A stretch of DNA of 64,000 nt, taken from assembly GCF_021917145.1 (NCBI RefSeq), contig NC_061073.1, forward strand, positions 248,001 through 312,000, read 5' to 3'. Under the pieces are notes generated by a model. The model was not told the DNA's origin. It was given only the letters and a program-made list of their open reading frames with translations, and searched no databases. A program made the position numbers and the translations under genes. Origin of the DNA: Hypomesus transpacificus. Taxonomy: Eukaryota > Chordata > Actinopteri > Osmeriformes > Osmeridae. This document shows positions 19,271-31,342 of the stretch, in pieces. The number at the start of each line of letters is the position of its first letter. Positions within the stretch are counted from its first letter, which is position 1.

Positions 19271-20017
19271 ATGTCTCACACCCACTCACATTGTCCTACA
19301 TGTGTCATTTTGTTCGAAAAGTTGACTCTATTAGAGAGTCGCGTTCAGTCGCTTGAGGAAGAACGTATGCTAGTAACTTTAGATGCGACTGGCGCAACAT
19401 CACAGACAGGGAGTCCTAGCGTGAGTGAGGACTCAAGTTTAGCCCCACCGGTTTCACCTTTGCAGCATGGTGGGAGTGGGACTCCGCAGACGTTAGTGAT
19501 CGGTGACTCCATCACTCGTAACATTAGATTGGAGGGACCAGCGACAGTTTACTGTGTACCTGGGGCCAGAGCTACCGACATAGAAGCTAATCTTAGGGTG
19601 CTGGCTAGCACTAGGGCTAAGGCAAATGCCCAAGCTAAGGCACATGGCGCACGCACTGATGATAGGTATGAGAATATTGTCATTCATGTCGGCACCAATG
19701 ATGTTAGGCTGAGGCAGTCAGAGGTCACGAAGGTTAATATTGCTCGGGCATGTGACCTTGCTCAAAAGATGAGTCGGCATCGAGTAATAGTCTCTGGCCC
19801 ACTACCTGCTAGGGGGACTGACGAGATCTACAGCAGGCTTGTCTCTCTCAACCGCTGGTTGGCTCGCTTTTGCTCAGAACAGGGTTTAGGATTTGTAGAT
19901 AATTGGTCTCGTTTCTGGGCCAAACCTGGCTTGTTGAAAAGTGACGGGCTCCATCCTAGCTGGAGAGGTGCTTTTCTTTTGTCTAGGAATATTGAAGCTA
20001 TTCTAAAGCAGACCTGA
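19271..20017 (+). CDS. LINE ORF1: coiled coil plus SGNH esterase-like domain, 248 aa
   Basis: Residues ~1-35 hold a cysteine/histidine-containing start (MSHTHSHCPTC) and a short coiled coil (ESRVQSLEEER). Residues ~70-245 read as an SGNH hydrolase fold: block I VIGDSITRN with the nucleophile Ser, block III VHVGTNDVR-like (IHVGTNDV) with Gly and Asn, and block V DGLHPSWRG with Asp and His. ORF1 proteins with an esterase domain are known in CR1/L2-group LINEs, where they are thought to help bind RNA or membranes. All four catalytic blocks are present, so the esterase could be active. Start chosen at the first ATG; stop TGA. Confidence 0.85.
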   Translation: MSHTHSHCPTCVILFEKLTLLESRVQSLEEERMLVTLDATGATSQTGSPSVSEDSSLAPPVSPLQHGGSGTPQTLVIGDSITRNIRLEGPATVYCVPGARATDIEANLRVLASTRAKANAQAKAHGARTDDRYENIVIHVGTNDVRLRQSEVTKVNIARACDLAQKMSRHRVIVSGPLPARGTDEIYSRLVSLNRWLARFCSEQGLGFVDNWSRFWAKPGLLKSDGLHPSWRGAFLLSRNIEAILKQT

Positions 20018-20083
20018 CACTCACTAGAACAAGCCGGGCTACAGTCTCTTAGAGAGTCTGATAGGTATGTTGATAGGCATGCT

Positions 20084-23000
20084 GTGAGCTGTTGGGGCCC
20101 CGATAGCTCAGCTTGTAGTGTAGCCAGGGTGGTTGCTGATGTTGTTTTTCCCATTGAGACGGTGTCGGCCCCCCGCCCTTTTTCCAAATTCCGGCCCTCA
20201 ATTATTAGGAATTATACCAATTTAATATATATTCAGCCTTGCTCACCCGTTGCTCTTCCAACTCAGTTTCCTGATAACAGTGCCACCTTTTCAGAAGTAT
20301 TATCTACGTCTAAAGCTGCCAAAAACCCATACTGGAATGTTGGGCTCCTAAACATCAGATCTCTATCCACAAAGGCCGTTTTGATTAATGATCTGATGTC
20401 TGACTGCAGCCTGGACCTGATTGGTTTCACCGAAACCTGGCTAAAACCTGATGAATATTTCCCCCTGAATGAAGCTTCGCCTCCTGATTTTGCGTATTCA
20501 CACATCCCTCGTGTTTCAAAGAAAGGTGGTGGTGTTGCTATGTTATATAAAGCTAGCTTCAACCTCAGCCTAAAATCTGTCAATACCTTTAAATCATTTG
20601 AGATAATTTGTATGAAACCACCAACTACTTTAAAAAGGACTAATTCTACTACTGTTGCCCCCCCTCCTTCGTTTTGTATAGTTACTCTATACCGGCCCCC
20701 TGGCCCATACTCCCTCTTCCTTGAGGAATTTGCTGATTTTAGTGCTGATCTTGTGACATACACTGACAATATCTTAATTATGGGTGATTTTAACATTCAT
20801 GTCGATGACCCAAAAGATCCTCTAAGTAAGGCCTTTACTGCTCTTATGGATTCCACAGGTCTCACTCAGGTGGTTTCTAAACCTACCCATCTTCACTCGC
20901 ATACATTGGATTTAGTTCTCACGCGGGGAATCAAGATTAGTGATGTCATTGTTCATACCCACAATCCTATATTATCAGACCACTGCCTGGTAACCTTTAA
21001 AATGGATCTCTGCCAGAGCCTTGGAGGCACCCAGAATATTTCTATTAGCCGCTGCTTAACCCCAAATACAGCTCTGGAACTGGCTAGTATTCTACCCGCT
21101 GCACTAGAAGCACTTGATGTCCCGAATAAATCATTAAATGCTAAAACAAGGGATCTGAATTTGGTTCTTCAGCAATCCCTAGATTCTGTTGCTCCACTCA
21201 AACCAAGGAAAAGAATAGACAAGAAACTGGCTCCATGGTATTCAGAGGAAACCCGCACTCTCAAGAGGTCCACTAGAAAATTAGAGCGTAAGTGGCGTAC
21301 CACTAAATTGGAGGTTTTCCGCCTGGCCTGGAAGGACAGCCAAATAGAGTACAAGCAAGTCCTCATCAGGTCCAGATCAGAATATTTCTCTAAGTTGATT
21401 AGTAAGAACAAACACAACACTAAGTTCCTATTTGATACTGTTGCAAAACTCACTAAGAAAAGTACACTCTGTGTTAGTTCAGATCTCTCTCCCAATGATT
21501 TCTTAGATTTCTTTGACCAAAAAATCTATGCAATAAGGGACAAACTACAGACTAGTCCTGGAGGAGTGGCCATCAACACTGATTTTCCCTCTGTACCCAG
21601 CATTCTGCATGTTGAGACTCTCACTCACTTTAACCCTATTTCTATGGAAGCATTCATCAAGCTGATAGATTCCTCGAAACCCACTAGCTGCCTTCTCGAT
21701 CCCCTCCCTGCCAAACTTTGTAGGGAACTTCTCCATATTATTGGACCGCCCATGCTTAGTATTATTAATGAATCTCTTGTAACTGGACAAGTCCCTGACG
21801 ATTTCAAACAAGCTATTATCAAGCCCCTTCTTAAAAAACCAAACCTGGATCCAGGTTGTCTTAGCAATTACAGGCCCATTTCAAATTTGCCATCTCTCTC
21901 CAAAATTTTGGAAAAAGCTGTGGCAAAACAGCTCACTGAGCACCTCTCCTCAAATCAGCTCTATGAACCTCTCCAGTCTGGATTTCGTCTTCACCACAGC
22001 ACTGAAACTGCATTAGCCAAGGTAGTCAATGATCTATTATTAGCCTCTGACGCTGGCTTTAGCTCTGTCCTTGTTCTTCTAGACCTAAGTGCAGCTTTTG
22101 ACACTGTAGATCATGAGATTCTCCTGGAACGTATGGAGAACTATGTTGGGATTTCTGGTACTTCACTTCAGTGGTTCAGATCGTATCTATCTGATAGATC
22201 ACAATATGTCCACTATGATGGTTGCTCATCCAGGAGCTCCATTGTAAAATACGGAGTACCACAGGGTTCAGTTTTAGGCCCTCTGTTATTTTCACTCTAT
22301 ATGTTGCCTTTAGGAAACATAATTAGAAGTTTTGGGGTAGATTTTCACTGCTATGCAGATGATACTCAGCTATACATGTCTATAAAGCCGGGAGAATTTC
22401 CACATGCTATGGAAACCTGTGTTTCCGGGTTGAATACTTGGATGACTGCAAATTTCCTTCTTCTTAATTCGGATAAAACCGAGGTTCAAATTTTTGGTCC
22501 GAAAAAACACCGAAATAATTTATCCCATCTAACCTTAGACTTAGACGGCGTCAAAGTATCTCAAAGCCAGCTGGTAAAAAATCTGGGAGTCACAATGGAC
22601 CCAGACCTTTCATTTGAGTACCATATTAAGCAAATCACCAGAACAGCATTTTTCCATCTACGTAATATTGCCAAAATACGAAAATTCCTCTCAAAGGATG
22701 ATGCTGAAAAACTAATACATGCTTTTGTTACGTCCCGATTGGACTACTGCAATGTGTTGTTCTCTGGCCTCCCAATTACCTACCTAAAAAACTTACAGCG
22801 GGTGCAAAATGCTGCTGCTAGACTATTGACTAAAACTAGAAAGTTTGATCATATAACATCGACTCTTATCTCTTTACACTGGCTCCCTATCCAAGCCAGA
22901 GCTGATTTCAAAGTTCTACTACTAACTTACAAATCTCTGCATGGATTGGCACCACTGTACCTCTCCGGTCTCCTTGCACCCTATTGCCCCGCAAGGTCTC

Positions 23001-23191
23001 TAAGATCTCAAAATGCCGGCTATCTGGTAATACCCAAAGTTAAGAAAAAAACTGCTGGAGGTAGGGCGTTCTCATATAGAGCACCTCTTCTTTGGAACAA
23101 ATTACCCATCTCAATTAAGGAAGCTGATACTGTCTCGACATTTAAAACTAGATTAAAAACGTTCTTGTTTAGTCAATTCTATGATTGTTAA
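20084..23191 (+). CDS. LINE ORF2: AP endonuclease and reverse transcriptase, 1035 aa
   Basis: The endonuclease occupies about residues 80-310 ([27 protein letters not shown] and SDHCLV supply the catalytic Asn, Glu, Asp and His). The reverse transcriptase occupies about 500-800, with NYRPISNL, the first Asp in [13 protein letters not shown] (667/673), [16 protein letters not shown], and the catalytic YADD at 757-760. The C-terminal part ([27 protein letters not shown]) is the conserved tail of L2/CR1-group proteins. The first in-frame ATG is used, but translation might begin by reinitiation after ORF1. The frame is intact throughout. Confidence 0.93.
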   Translation: MSCWGPDSSACSVARVVADVVFPIETVSAPRPFSKFRPSIIRNYTNLIYIQPCSPVALPTQFPDNSATFSEVLSTSKAAKNPYWNVGLLNIRSLSTKAVLINDLMSDCSLDLIGFTETWLKPDEYFPLNEASPPDFAYSHIPRVSKKGGGVAMLYKASFNLSLKSVNTFKSFEIICMKPPTTLKRTNSTTVAPPPSFCIVTLYRPPGPYSLFLEEFADFSADLVTYTDNILIMGDFNIHVDDPKDPLSKAFTALMDSTGLTQVVSKPTHLHSHTLDLVLTRGIKISDVIVHTHNPILSDHCLVTFKMDLCQSLGGTQNISISRCLTPNTALELASILPAALEALDVPNKSLNAKTRDLNLVLQQSLDSVAPLKPRKRIDKKLAPWYSEETRTLKRSTRKLERKWRTTKLEVFRLAWKDSQIEYKQVLIRSRSEYFSKLISKNKHNTKFLFDTVAKLTKKSTLCVSSDLSPNDFLDFFDQKIYAIRDKLQTSPGGVAINTDFPSVPSILHVETLTHFNPISMEAFIKLIDSSKPTSCLLDPLPAKLCRELLHIIGPPMLSIINESLVTGQVPDDFKQAIIKPLLKKPNLDPGCLSNYRPISNLPSLSKILEKAVAKQLTEHLSSNQLYEPLQSGFRLHHSTETALAKVVNDLLLASDAGFSSVLVLLDLSAAFDTVDHEILLERMENYVGISGTSLQWFRSYLSDRSQYVHYDGCSSRSSIVKYGVPQGSVLGPLLFSLYMLPLGNIIRSFGVDFHCYADDTQLYMSIKPGEFPHAMETCVSGLNTWMTANFLLLNSDKTEVQIFGPKKHRNNLSHLTLDLDGVKVSQSQLVKNLGVTMDPDLSFEYHIKQITRTAFFHLRNIAKIRKFLSKDDAEKLIHAFVTSRLDYCNVLFSGLPITYLKNLQRVQNAAARLLTKTRKFDHITSTLISLHWLPIQARADFKVLLLTYKSLHGLAPLYLSGLLAPYCPARSLRSQNAGYLVIPKVKKKTAGGRAFSYRAPLLWNKLPISIKEADTVSTFKTRLKTFLFSQFYDC

Positions 23192-24479
23192 AGGGAAGTA
23201 TGTGTGTACTTTCTATGTAAACCTGGGATGTGTGCTTGCCTATGTGTGTATCACATGTAACTTTTAAATTTTAATTATAGCTTATGTTCACATTGCCCAG
23301 CTAGATGTTACAAATAAAGTAAACCTGTTACTGTATATTGTTAGTATTATTATTATTATAGTTCCGTTGCTGTATATTGTTACTGTTATAGTTTTTATTA
23401 CTAGTTGGAGACAACGGGGGACTGGCTGTTTTCATCCTTATTCGTATAAGTATAACCTACTTTAGAGTTCTTTCCCCTGGAACAGATTTCATGTTCCAAC
23501 TGAGGGGGGCTGTCGTTGTTTAGGTGTGTGGGGCTGCATCAAATACCCTTTTTGCTCTGTTAAATTGCTGCACTAGTCCACACTTGACCGGTGGGGATCT
23601 CATTCTATTTTGACTGTAACTGTTAGCTGCTCCTGGCATTCTCTAATCCCTGCTCTCCTCTCTGTCCCCCCCCCACACATTCCCTGTGGTGTGGGGGGTT
23701 TGAGCTGTCAGGACCTGCTTGGTCGTCGGTCTGCCAACGCTGAACCAGGTCGTCACCCGGAATCCAGTCTCCATGACGGCCAACAGCGAGTTTCCCGGTC
23801 CCATCCAACGTCTATAAAGCCGAACAATGGATTTTGGTGTTTCAAATCCCATTGACACTGTATGACTATGTTTAGCTTGTGTTCTGCTCCTTCTCTCTTA
23901 CCAACCGTCTCTGGAGGAGGGGATCCCTCTCTGAATTGCTCCTCCCAAGGTTTCTTCCATTTTTTCTCCCGGTGGGAGTTTTTCTGGGAGTTTTTCCTTG
24001 TCTTCCTTGAGGGTTTAGGTTGGTTGAGGGGCAGTTCTATGGGCGCATGTGAAGCCCTCTGTGACATGCTTGCGTGTAAAAAGGGCTATACAAATAAATT
24101 TGATTTGATTTGGTAACAGGTCAGTTGTTATACGTGCTAAAAAATAGCTCTGCGATCACCCTACACATCACAGAGATTTGAATCTGCAGAGCTTATATTG
24201 ATCGGTCTCAAAGTGCCTGATCTGTTTCATATATTAAATTATGCATGTATATAAAGTCACAGTGTAAGATTTGATTTCAACAGAGCTCAGCATGAGTACA
24301 ATATTTGGGATAAACTGTAAATGTGGTTCATATATATACACTATATACATGATGTACATACAATCACTTTCACATTCAGGTTGATTTGACTGTGTTATGT
24401 ATGCCAGTCCTTTTTTGGTAGATATGGTTGTCATCATGTTTTACTGGCTCTTCCCTGCACCTTCACAAACTATTTGAAT

Positions 24480-24705
24480 ACAATGTTCACAATACATGAC
24501 ACATTGCCACTGTATACACATGACACATACAACATATATGACATACAACATACATATAACATACAACATATATGACATACAACATACATGACATACAACA
24601 TACATGGCACATATAACATATATTATATACACAAAATACATGGCACATATTACATGACATACAGCATACATGGCAAATATAACATACATGACATACAATA
24701 GCAGG
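24480..24705. repeat. ACATACA-rich tandem repeat
   Basis: Degenerate units of ACATACAACATACATG and GGCACATATAACATA. No coding sense; the minus-strand frame (MYVVCHVC repeats) is compositional. Confidence 0.85.
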
Positions 24706-24764
24706 ACGAGGACTGTTGTTCTGAGGTGAGGTGGGTTTGTTTACGCATGAAAATATATACTGCT

Positions 24765-25060
24765 GCCCTATTGGCTGCTCTATACAGTTCACTGCTACTG
24801 GCTGCTCTATACACTTCACTGCTATTGGCTGCTCTATATACACTGTAAATTGTGTTCCGTGTACTTATATGTTATGTTATGCCAGGTGCTTGCGTTGTCT
24901 TGTCTTAAGAATTTCAGTGCCCAGTCTAACCTTGTGTTGTTCTGTGTACCTGACAATAAAAGACTTGAACTTGAACTTCTCTCCTATTGGCTGCTCTATA
25001 AACTTCATTCCTATTGGCTGCTCTATTTCCTGCTCTCCTACTGGCTTCATAAATCATCAC
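24765..25060. repeat. Minisatellite (TATTGGCTGCTCTATA) split by a LINE 3' tail
   Basis: Units CTGCTATTGGCTGCTCTATA occur at 24765-24838 and resume at 24978-25055. The interval 24838-24975 is a LINE 3' end (TGTGTACTTATATGTTATGT to CTTGAACTTGAACTT), the same family as 6610-6735. The LINE tail thus inserted into an existing array. Confidence 0.8.
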
Positions 25061-25283
25061 TGTATAAACAGCTCTATTAAATTCAGATCTATCAAGTCTG
25101 TATTTGTGTATCTATAGATGCATATCCCTCTAGTCTGTATCTGATTATCTGTCTCCAAACACTACATGGTAGAATTACAGTAATTGTCACTGCAGTTGGG
25201 GCCATTGTTGGAGTAGAGACTGGAATTAAATAGGCCTAGCATCTCTAGATCGATCTAGTCTATATCTGTGTGTTGCTAGTTAA

Positions 25284-28200
25284 TCACACAGTCTCTGTAT
25301 GTAGTGCTGTAGCTCCGCCCCCTCTGTCAGCCCGCTGCTCTAGCCCCACCTCCAGGAAGACGTTACGCTCTAGCCCCGCCTCCAGGAAGAGGTTACGCTC
25401 TAGCTCCGCCTCCAGGATGGTGTTCCTCAGGGCGGCCCCTGCGGGCAGCGAGGCATAGCCCTCTTCTGACAGGCCGGGCAGCATCAGGGCGGCTCCAGGC
25501 CGGTGCAGGGCAAGGCGGTGCAGGCGGGAGAAGACCAACGGCAGGTCGCGGGGCAGCCGGTATGCACTCAGCAGCCCCAGAGCTGCTGGCACGTCACGCT
25601 CAGTACTGTACTCAAACATGGCCGCCATGTACTTGGACAGGTCTTGCCCTTTGGCCCTGGTGCGACCCAGCTCCTCTGCAATCAGGGCCACGGCTAAGGA
25701 GGAGCTGCTCTCCTCCCCTTCCTCCCACAGGGGTGTGTGTATCTTCATCCCTCGGGAGCACAGCACCAGGACGTAGTCGCTCTCCTGCAGCCGGCGGCTA
25801 AGCCATCCCACCCTGCCCTCCTCCGACACGCTCAGGGAGTCCCACAGGTCCAGACACACCTGCACGCACACACACCATACATACACAGACACACACCATA
25901 CATACACACACACACACCATACATACATACATACATACATAAACACACCATACACAAACACACACCATACACACAACATTTGGGTCCATTAGGATGCATA
26001 TGGGAGTCAGAGCGGTTAGGGAATCGGGCTGGTAATCTGAAGGTTTGCGGCTGTGCCAAATGACGTTGTGTCCTTGGGCAAGGCACTTCACCCTACTGGC
26101 CTCGGGGAATGGCCCTGTACTTACTGTAAGTCTGGATAAGAACGTCTGACTAAATGTAAATGTAAATATGACCAATCAGAACACAAATCTTTTGGAAACG
26201 TTTTCTCCTGGGTACAAACACACTCTCACTCACTCCAACAAACACACACACTCTCTCACTCACTCCAAAAAATACTCACACACACAATCTCCCAGACTCT
26301 TGTACCTGAGTGGCCATGTGTTGCTGAAGGAAGGCTCCCAGGTGCATGACAGCCCTGACGTGGGCGGGGCCATCCCGGCTGCTGTAGCAAATCAGAAGCC
26401 GAGGAGGTGTCGACCTGCTGCCGGTCAATGATGTCACTTCCTCTGGTGATATAATTTCCTCTGGTGAGCCACTCCGGTCAGGATGCTGCTGTGTGGTGTC
26501 TGGAGTCACATGACAGGAAGACGTTCAGGTGAACCTCTTGAACAACAAGCAAAACAGAACAAGTAACCATGGCAATGTTGGTTTTCAGTTTACAATGCAA
26601 CCTTATAAAGGCGGTTGACTCAATCTTCAAAATGGCAGCTTGGTACACACTCCAGAGGAAATCTTAGATTTTGAATGTGGACGGATGTGTGAGACCAATC
26701 AGAGCAGACATTTCTCATACACAGTAGCGTATCTGTACAAAACACCAAACCTTGGAGCACGCTCAAATCTGTAAAGCTCACTGTGGTGAAACACACACCT
26801 GGCCTCGCCATGTCCAGAGCCTTCATCCACAGACGAGATCGTCTCCTGATCAGCACTGACAGCAGGCCTACAAATATGGCCGACAGAGCCAGGCCTACAG
26901 GAAGCAGCAGGGCCGGAGACCCTGAAGCAGTTGCCAGGGAGGAGGGGTCTGAGGAGGAGGAGGGAGGGTGAAGAGGAGGAGGGAGGGTGAGGAGGAGGGA
27001 GGGTGAGAAGGAGGGGGGGTTAGGAGGAGGACGAGGAGGAGGGAGGATGAGGAGGAGGGAGGTTGAGGAGGAGGAGGAGGGAGGTTCAACAGCATGTCAA
27101 AAGATATACTATTAAAACAGGTGAATGCTGCTTAAGCTCCTCTAAGATCATAAGTCCTCTGTCGTCACTGATGCAGTCTGTCCCAGCAGCCAGTGCCTTA
27201 CCTGTCTGAATGTGCAGCACCTCAATGCTGAAGGCCTTTCTGACCGAGTCCACTTCATCTGCTGCTATCTGTGGGCAGAGAAGGTTGAAGATGACACACA
27301 CACACACACATGCTGAACACACACAGTATACACACAGGTACACAAACATGCTAAGTACACACAAGCATGCAGAACACGCCCTGACCTCGCAAGTGTAGTT
27401 GTGTCCCCCCTGCAGGCCCTGGATCTGGTAGCTGTGGTGAGTCCTGTTCCTGGGGCTCTGCCACAACAACAACATCAGACAGTGAACCTCCTGTGCAGTG
27501 GTGGTTGTAGACACATTTTACTGGGGGGGGCAGTGTTTAATCAGAGGGGCACATAAAAAAATGACAAAATGTCGAAAAAGCGAAGCGCTGTGAATACTTG
27601 AACTGTATACTTTGACCAGGTACACACACACACGTTCCACACAGACACACACACATTCCACACATACAAACACACACACACAAACACACACACAGCATCA
27701 TCTCACAGGGATGATGGCAGTGTATCTGTTCAGGCCTTCTCCGTAGCACAGGGAGAAGTAGTGGTGGATGTCCAGGTTGGGAGGGGCGAGGTTAAAGGTC
27801 ACGATGACATCACACCCCTGTTGCAGCACCTCAATGTGTCTGGGGTACCAGTCTGGAACAAGAACAATAGGAGAACATTACCCAGTATAACATGCCACAG
27901 CACCAGTATAACATGCTAGACCACCAGTACAACATGCTAAACCACCAGTACAACATGCTTCACCACCAGTACAACATGCTACAGCACCAGTGCAACATGC
28001 TAGACCACCAGTACAACATGCTAGACCACCAGTACAACATGCTACACCACCAGTACAACATGCTACACCACCAGTACAACATGCTACAGCACCAGTACAA
28101 CATGCTAGACTACCAGTACAACATGCTACACCACCAGTACAACATGCTACACCACCAGTACAACATGCTACAGCACCAGTACAACATGCTACAGCACCAG

Positions 28201-30823
28201 TACAACATGCTAAACCACCAGTAGAACAGCTGTGACAATAGCCATGTTCCTCACCTCTCTTGCACTGGTCCAGACCCATCTTCTCTGGGCACGCTGTGGA
28301 ACAACCAGTCTGTTGTTAGACAGCTTTGCATCCAGTAAATGTTCAGCTATACACTGAATAAGTATACTGTAAGTCTGTAGTAACCTGTCCTCTCATTTTC
28401 TTTTTGATTAAACATGAAAATTCAGCACTCATTGTAAATGTGTTCTATGAGAAGGTTGTGTGTTCTAGAAGGTTGTGTATGTGAGTGTGTATATATGTGT
28501 GAGTGTGTATATGGGTGTGTATGTATATACGTGTAGGTGGTCTCACAGCGTGTAGAGAAGGTCTTGCTCTGGTAAAATCGGTCCCACTGTTCAGGCACAG
28601 GCAGCGCCAGAACTGTCACCACGTACTGAGCCCCCAGAACCAGCCTTGGGAAGGGGTCGGACCTGAACACCTGCACACCAGCCATCACAACACAACTGGT
28701 TACACCTGAACACCTGCACACCAACCAGCCAGTCCATTACATTGTGAAAGAGAGGGTACCCTGTGTGTGTGGGAGGAAGGGAGGGAGGGGGAGGGAGGGA
28801 GCAGGAGGTCAAGAGGGCGTACCCTGTGTGCATGGGAGGGGGAGAGAGGGGGAGGGAGCAGGAGGGAGGGGGAGAGGGGGTACCCTGTTTGCATGGGAGG
28901 GGGAGAGAGGGGGAGGGAGCAGGAGTGAGGGGGAGAGGGGGTACCCTGTGTGCATGGGAGGGGGAGAGGGAGGTGCGGCTGGAAAGCAGCAGCAGCTGGC
29001 AGGAGGAGTGGGTTCCTCCCAGGACCTGCAGCAGCACCTGGAAGCCCCTCAGGAAGGAGATGCCTGCAGGACAACAACACAGTGACACACTGCACCCTCC
29101 AGGACACAGCAACTCAACATGGCTGACACCCTCCAGGACACAACCACACAACATGGAGCTGTAGTGGTGCAGAGTTGGATATCAAAATCAGAACGAAAAC
29201 ATTTGTAACATCACGATTAGACTATTGCAACTCTCTTTATTGTGGTCTTCCTCATTCTACACTATCTCGGTTACAAATTGTTCGAAATGCTGCTGCAAGA
29301 CTTTTGACTGGGTCTAGAAAGAGGGATCATATTTCTCGTGTTTTGGCATCCCTTCACTGGCTTCCAATTAAGTTTAGAGTTGATTTTAAGATCCTTATGT
29401 TTGTTTATAAGGCGTTGTCTGGCTGTGCACCATGGTATATTTGTGATTTCATTGTGCCATACCGTCCTGCTAGGGCACTCAGATCTTCAAATCACTTACT
29501 TTTAAATGTTTCACGATGTCGCTACAAATTAAAGGGTGATCAGGCTTTTTCTGTGGTTGGGCCAAAGCTTTGGAATGCTCTCCCTTATCGTGTGAGGTGT
29601 GAGAGAGAAGTTGAGGTAATCGCCATAGGGGCTGGATAAGAGTGTGAGAGAGAGAAGGTGAGGTATTCACCATAGGGGCTGGGTCTCCAGGAGACCATGA
29701 TGGTGTCGTGTTTGGGGTCCTGGTCGGGCAGGAAGTCGACCCTCAAGTCACGCGGGGCCTCAACGTAATGCTGACACGCGTCATCCTCGTCACCAAGCAA
29801 CGACTTGCATGGCCACGGGACACAACCTGGAGAGCGAGGTCATGAGATGCAGTGATGCATGCTGGGAATAATGAGGCCTCAGTAGTTATAACAACAACAC
29901 AGACCTCAGTAGTTATAACAACACAGACCTCAGTAGTTATAACAACTTAGACCTCAGTAGTTATAACAACATAGACCTCAGTAGTTATAACAACATAGAC
30001 CTCAGTAATTACAACAACAACACAGACATATGCTAACATGTGAACAGTGTTAGGGTTAGTGTACAGGGAAGGGTTGGGTTAGTTTTATGAAGAAGTCTCA
30101 GCCCAATATTGGGCTGGAGTTGCACTGGCACAAGTCTATTGTGATTTTTTATTAACTGATTTATCGTCCCCAGAAAAGGCTGAGAGATGGACTAAATTCC
30201 CACTCTTTGGAAAACATCCAGGTAGGTATCCAGGTAGGTATCCAGGTAGGTAAGAGCTACTTTATATCCTGTACTTTTGATCTATAATGATCCTTTGTTA
30301 CTGTTTTTTTTACCTCCCCAGGACCCCTTCTGCACCCAACTGATCATCTTCAGGTCAGTAGGAAGAAGGGTTAGGGTTAGGTATGTTGATCACTGGTCAT
30401 GTTACATTTACATTTATTCATTTAGCAATGTATTATGTTGGACTTATGTTGTTATTATGTTTGAGCTTGTGCGCGCTGCAGTGTGCGCGCTGCAGTGTGC
30501 GCGCTGCAGTGTGCGCGCTGCAGTGTGCGCGCTGCAGTGTGCGCGCTGCAGTGGCTATTATCAAGCACAGAGGAGCACGCGGACATGTGCACACATCAGT
30601 TTGTGTTTTCAACTGCGTTGATTTAACAAGGCTTAATTGGGATTCTGCATCTTTTTCCGGGATTATCAAAAAAAATGAATGCACTGACTAATAAAGTTTT
30701 TTAAAACAACTTTTCTAAAGGGTCTAGCGGCGCCCCAGGTTCTACGTACTGATCTGATGGTTTAGGTTGGTTCTAGCTGCTGATCTGAGGGTTTAGGTTG
30801 GTTCTAGCTGCTGATCTGAGGGT

Positions 30824-30856
<33 letters not shown>

Positions 30857-31172
30857 TAGGGTTAGGTTGGTTATAGGGTTAGGGTTAGGGTTGGTTATAG
30901 GGTTAGGGTTAGGGTTTAGGTTGGTTATAGGGTTAGGGTTTAGGTTGGTTATAGGGTTAGGGTTAGGGTTAGGGTTTAGGTTGGTTATAGGGTTAGGGTT
31001 AGGGTTGGTTATAGGGTTAGGGTTAGGGTTTAGGTTGGTTATAGGGTTAGGGTTAGGTTTGGTTATAGGGTTAGGGTTAGGGTTTAGGTTGGTTATAGGG
31101 TTAGGGTTAGGGTTTAGGTTGGTTATAGGGTTAGGGTTAGGTTAGGGTTAGGGTTAGGGTTTAGGTTGGTTA

Positions 31173-31204
<32 letters not shown>

Positions 31205-31278
31205 TAGGTTGGTTATAGGGTTAGGGTTTAGGGTTAGGGTTTAGGGTTAGGGGTTAGGGTTAGGGTTTAGGTTGGTTA

Positions 31279-31342
<64 letters not shown>

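Larger units (their letters stand above)
18990..24113 (+). mobile_element. L2-like LINE, near full length, both ORFs open
   Basis: It comprises a ~280-bp 5' leader, ORF1 (19271-20017), a 66-bp spacer, ORF2 (20084-23191) and a ~920-bp 3' UTR ending AAATAAATTTGATTTGATTT at ~24112. This tail type is typical of L2-clade elements in fish. No stop or frameshift breaks either ORF, so this copy is young or still competent. The exact 5' end is a guess; I saw no clear target-site duplication. It lies intergenically between sars1 (minus) and the IL-17 receptor gene (minus). Confidence 0.85.

Noticed and set aside
25284-25859. Calling the receptor IL17RA
   Set aside because: The CYSSRDG and [14 protein letters not shown] wording and the ectodomain [12 protein letters not shown] match IL17RD better than IL17RA; the exact orthology is left open.
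27886-28224. CRISPR-like regular repeat array
   Set aside because: Direct 18-bp units without unique spacers, in a vertebrate intron; it is a minisatellite.
27878-28279. Apparent CCTGG-repeat or HQYNML-repeat proteins
   Set aside because: Translation of an 18-bp intronic minisatellite; flanking splice phases of the IL-17 receptor exclude it as an exon.
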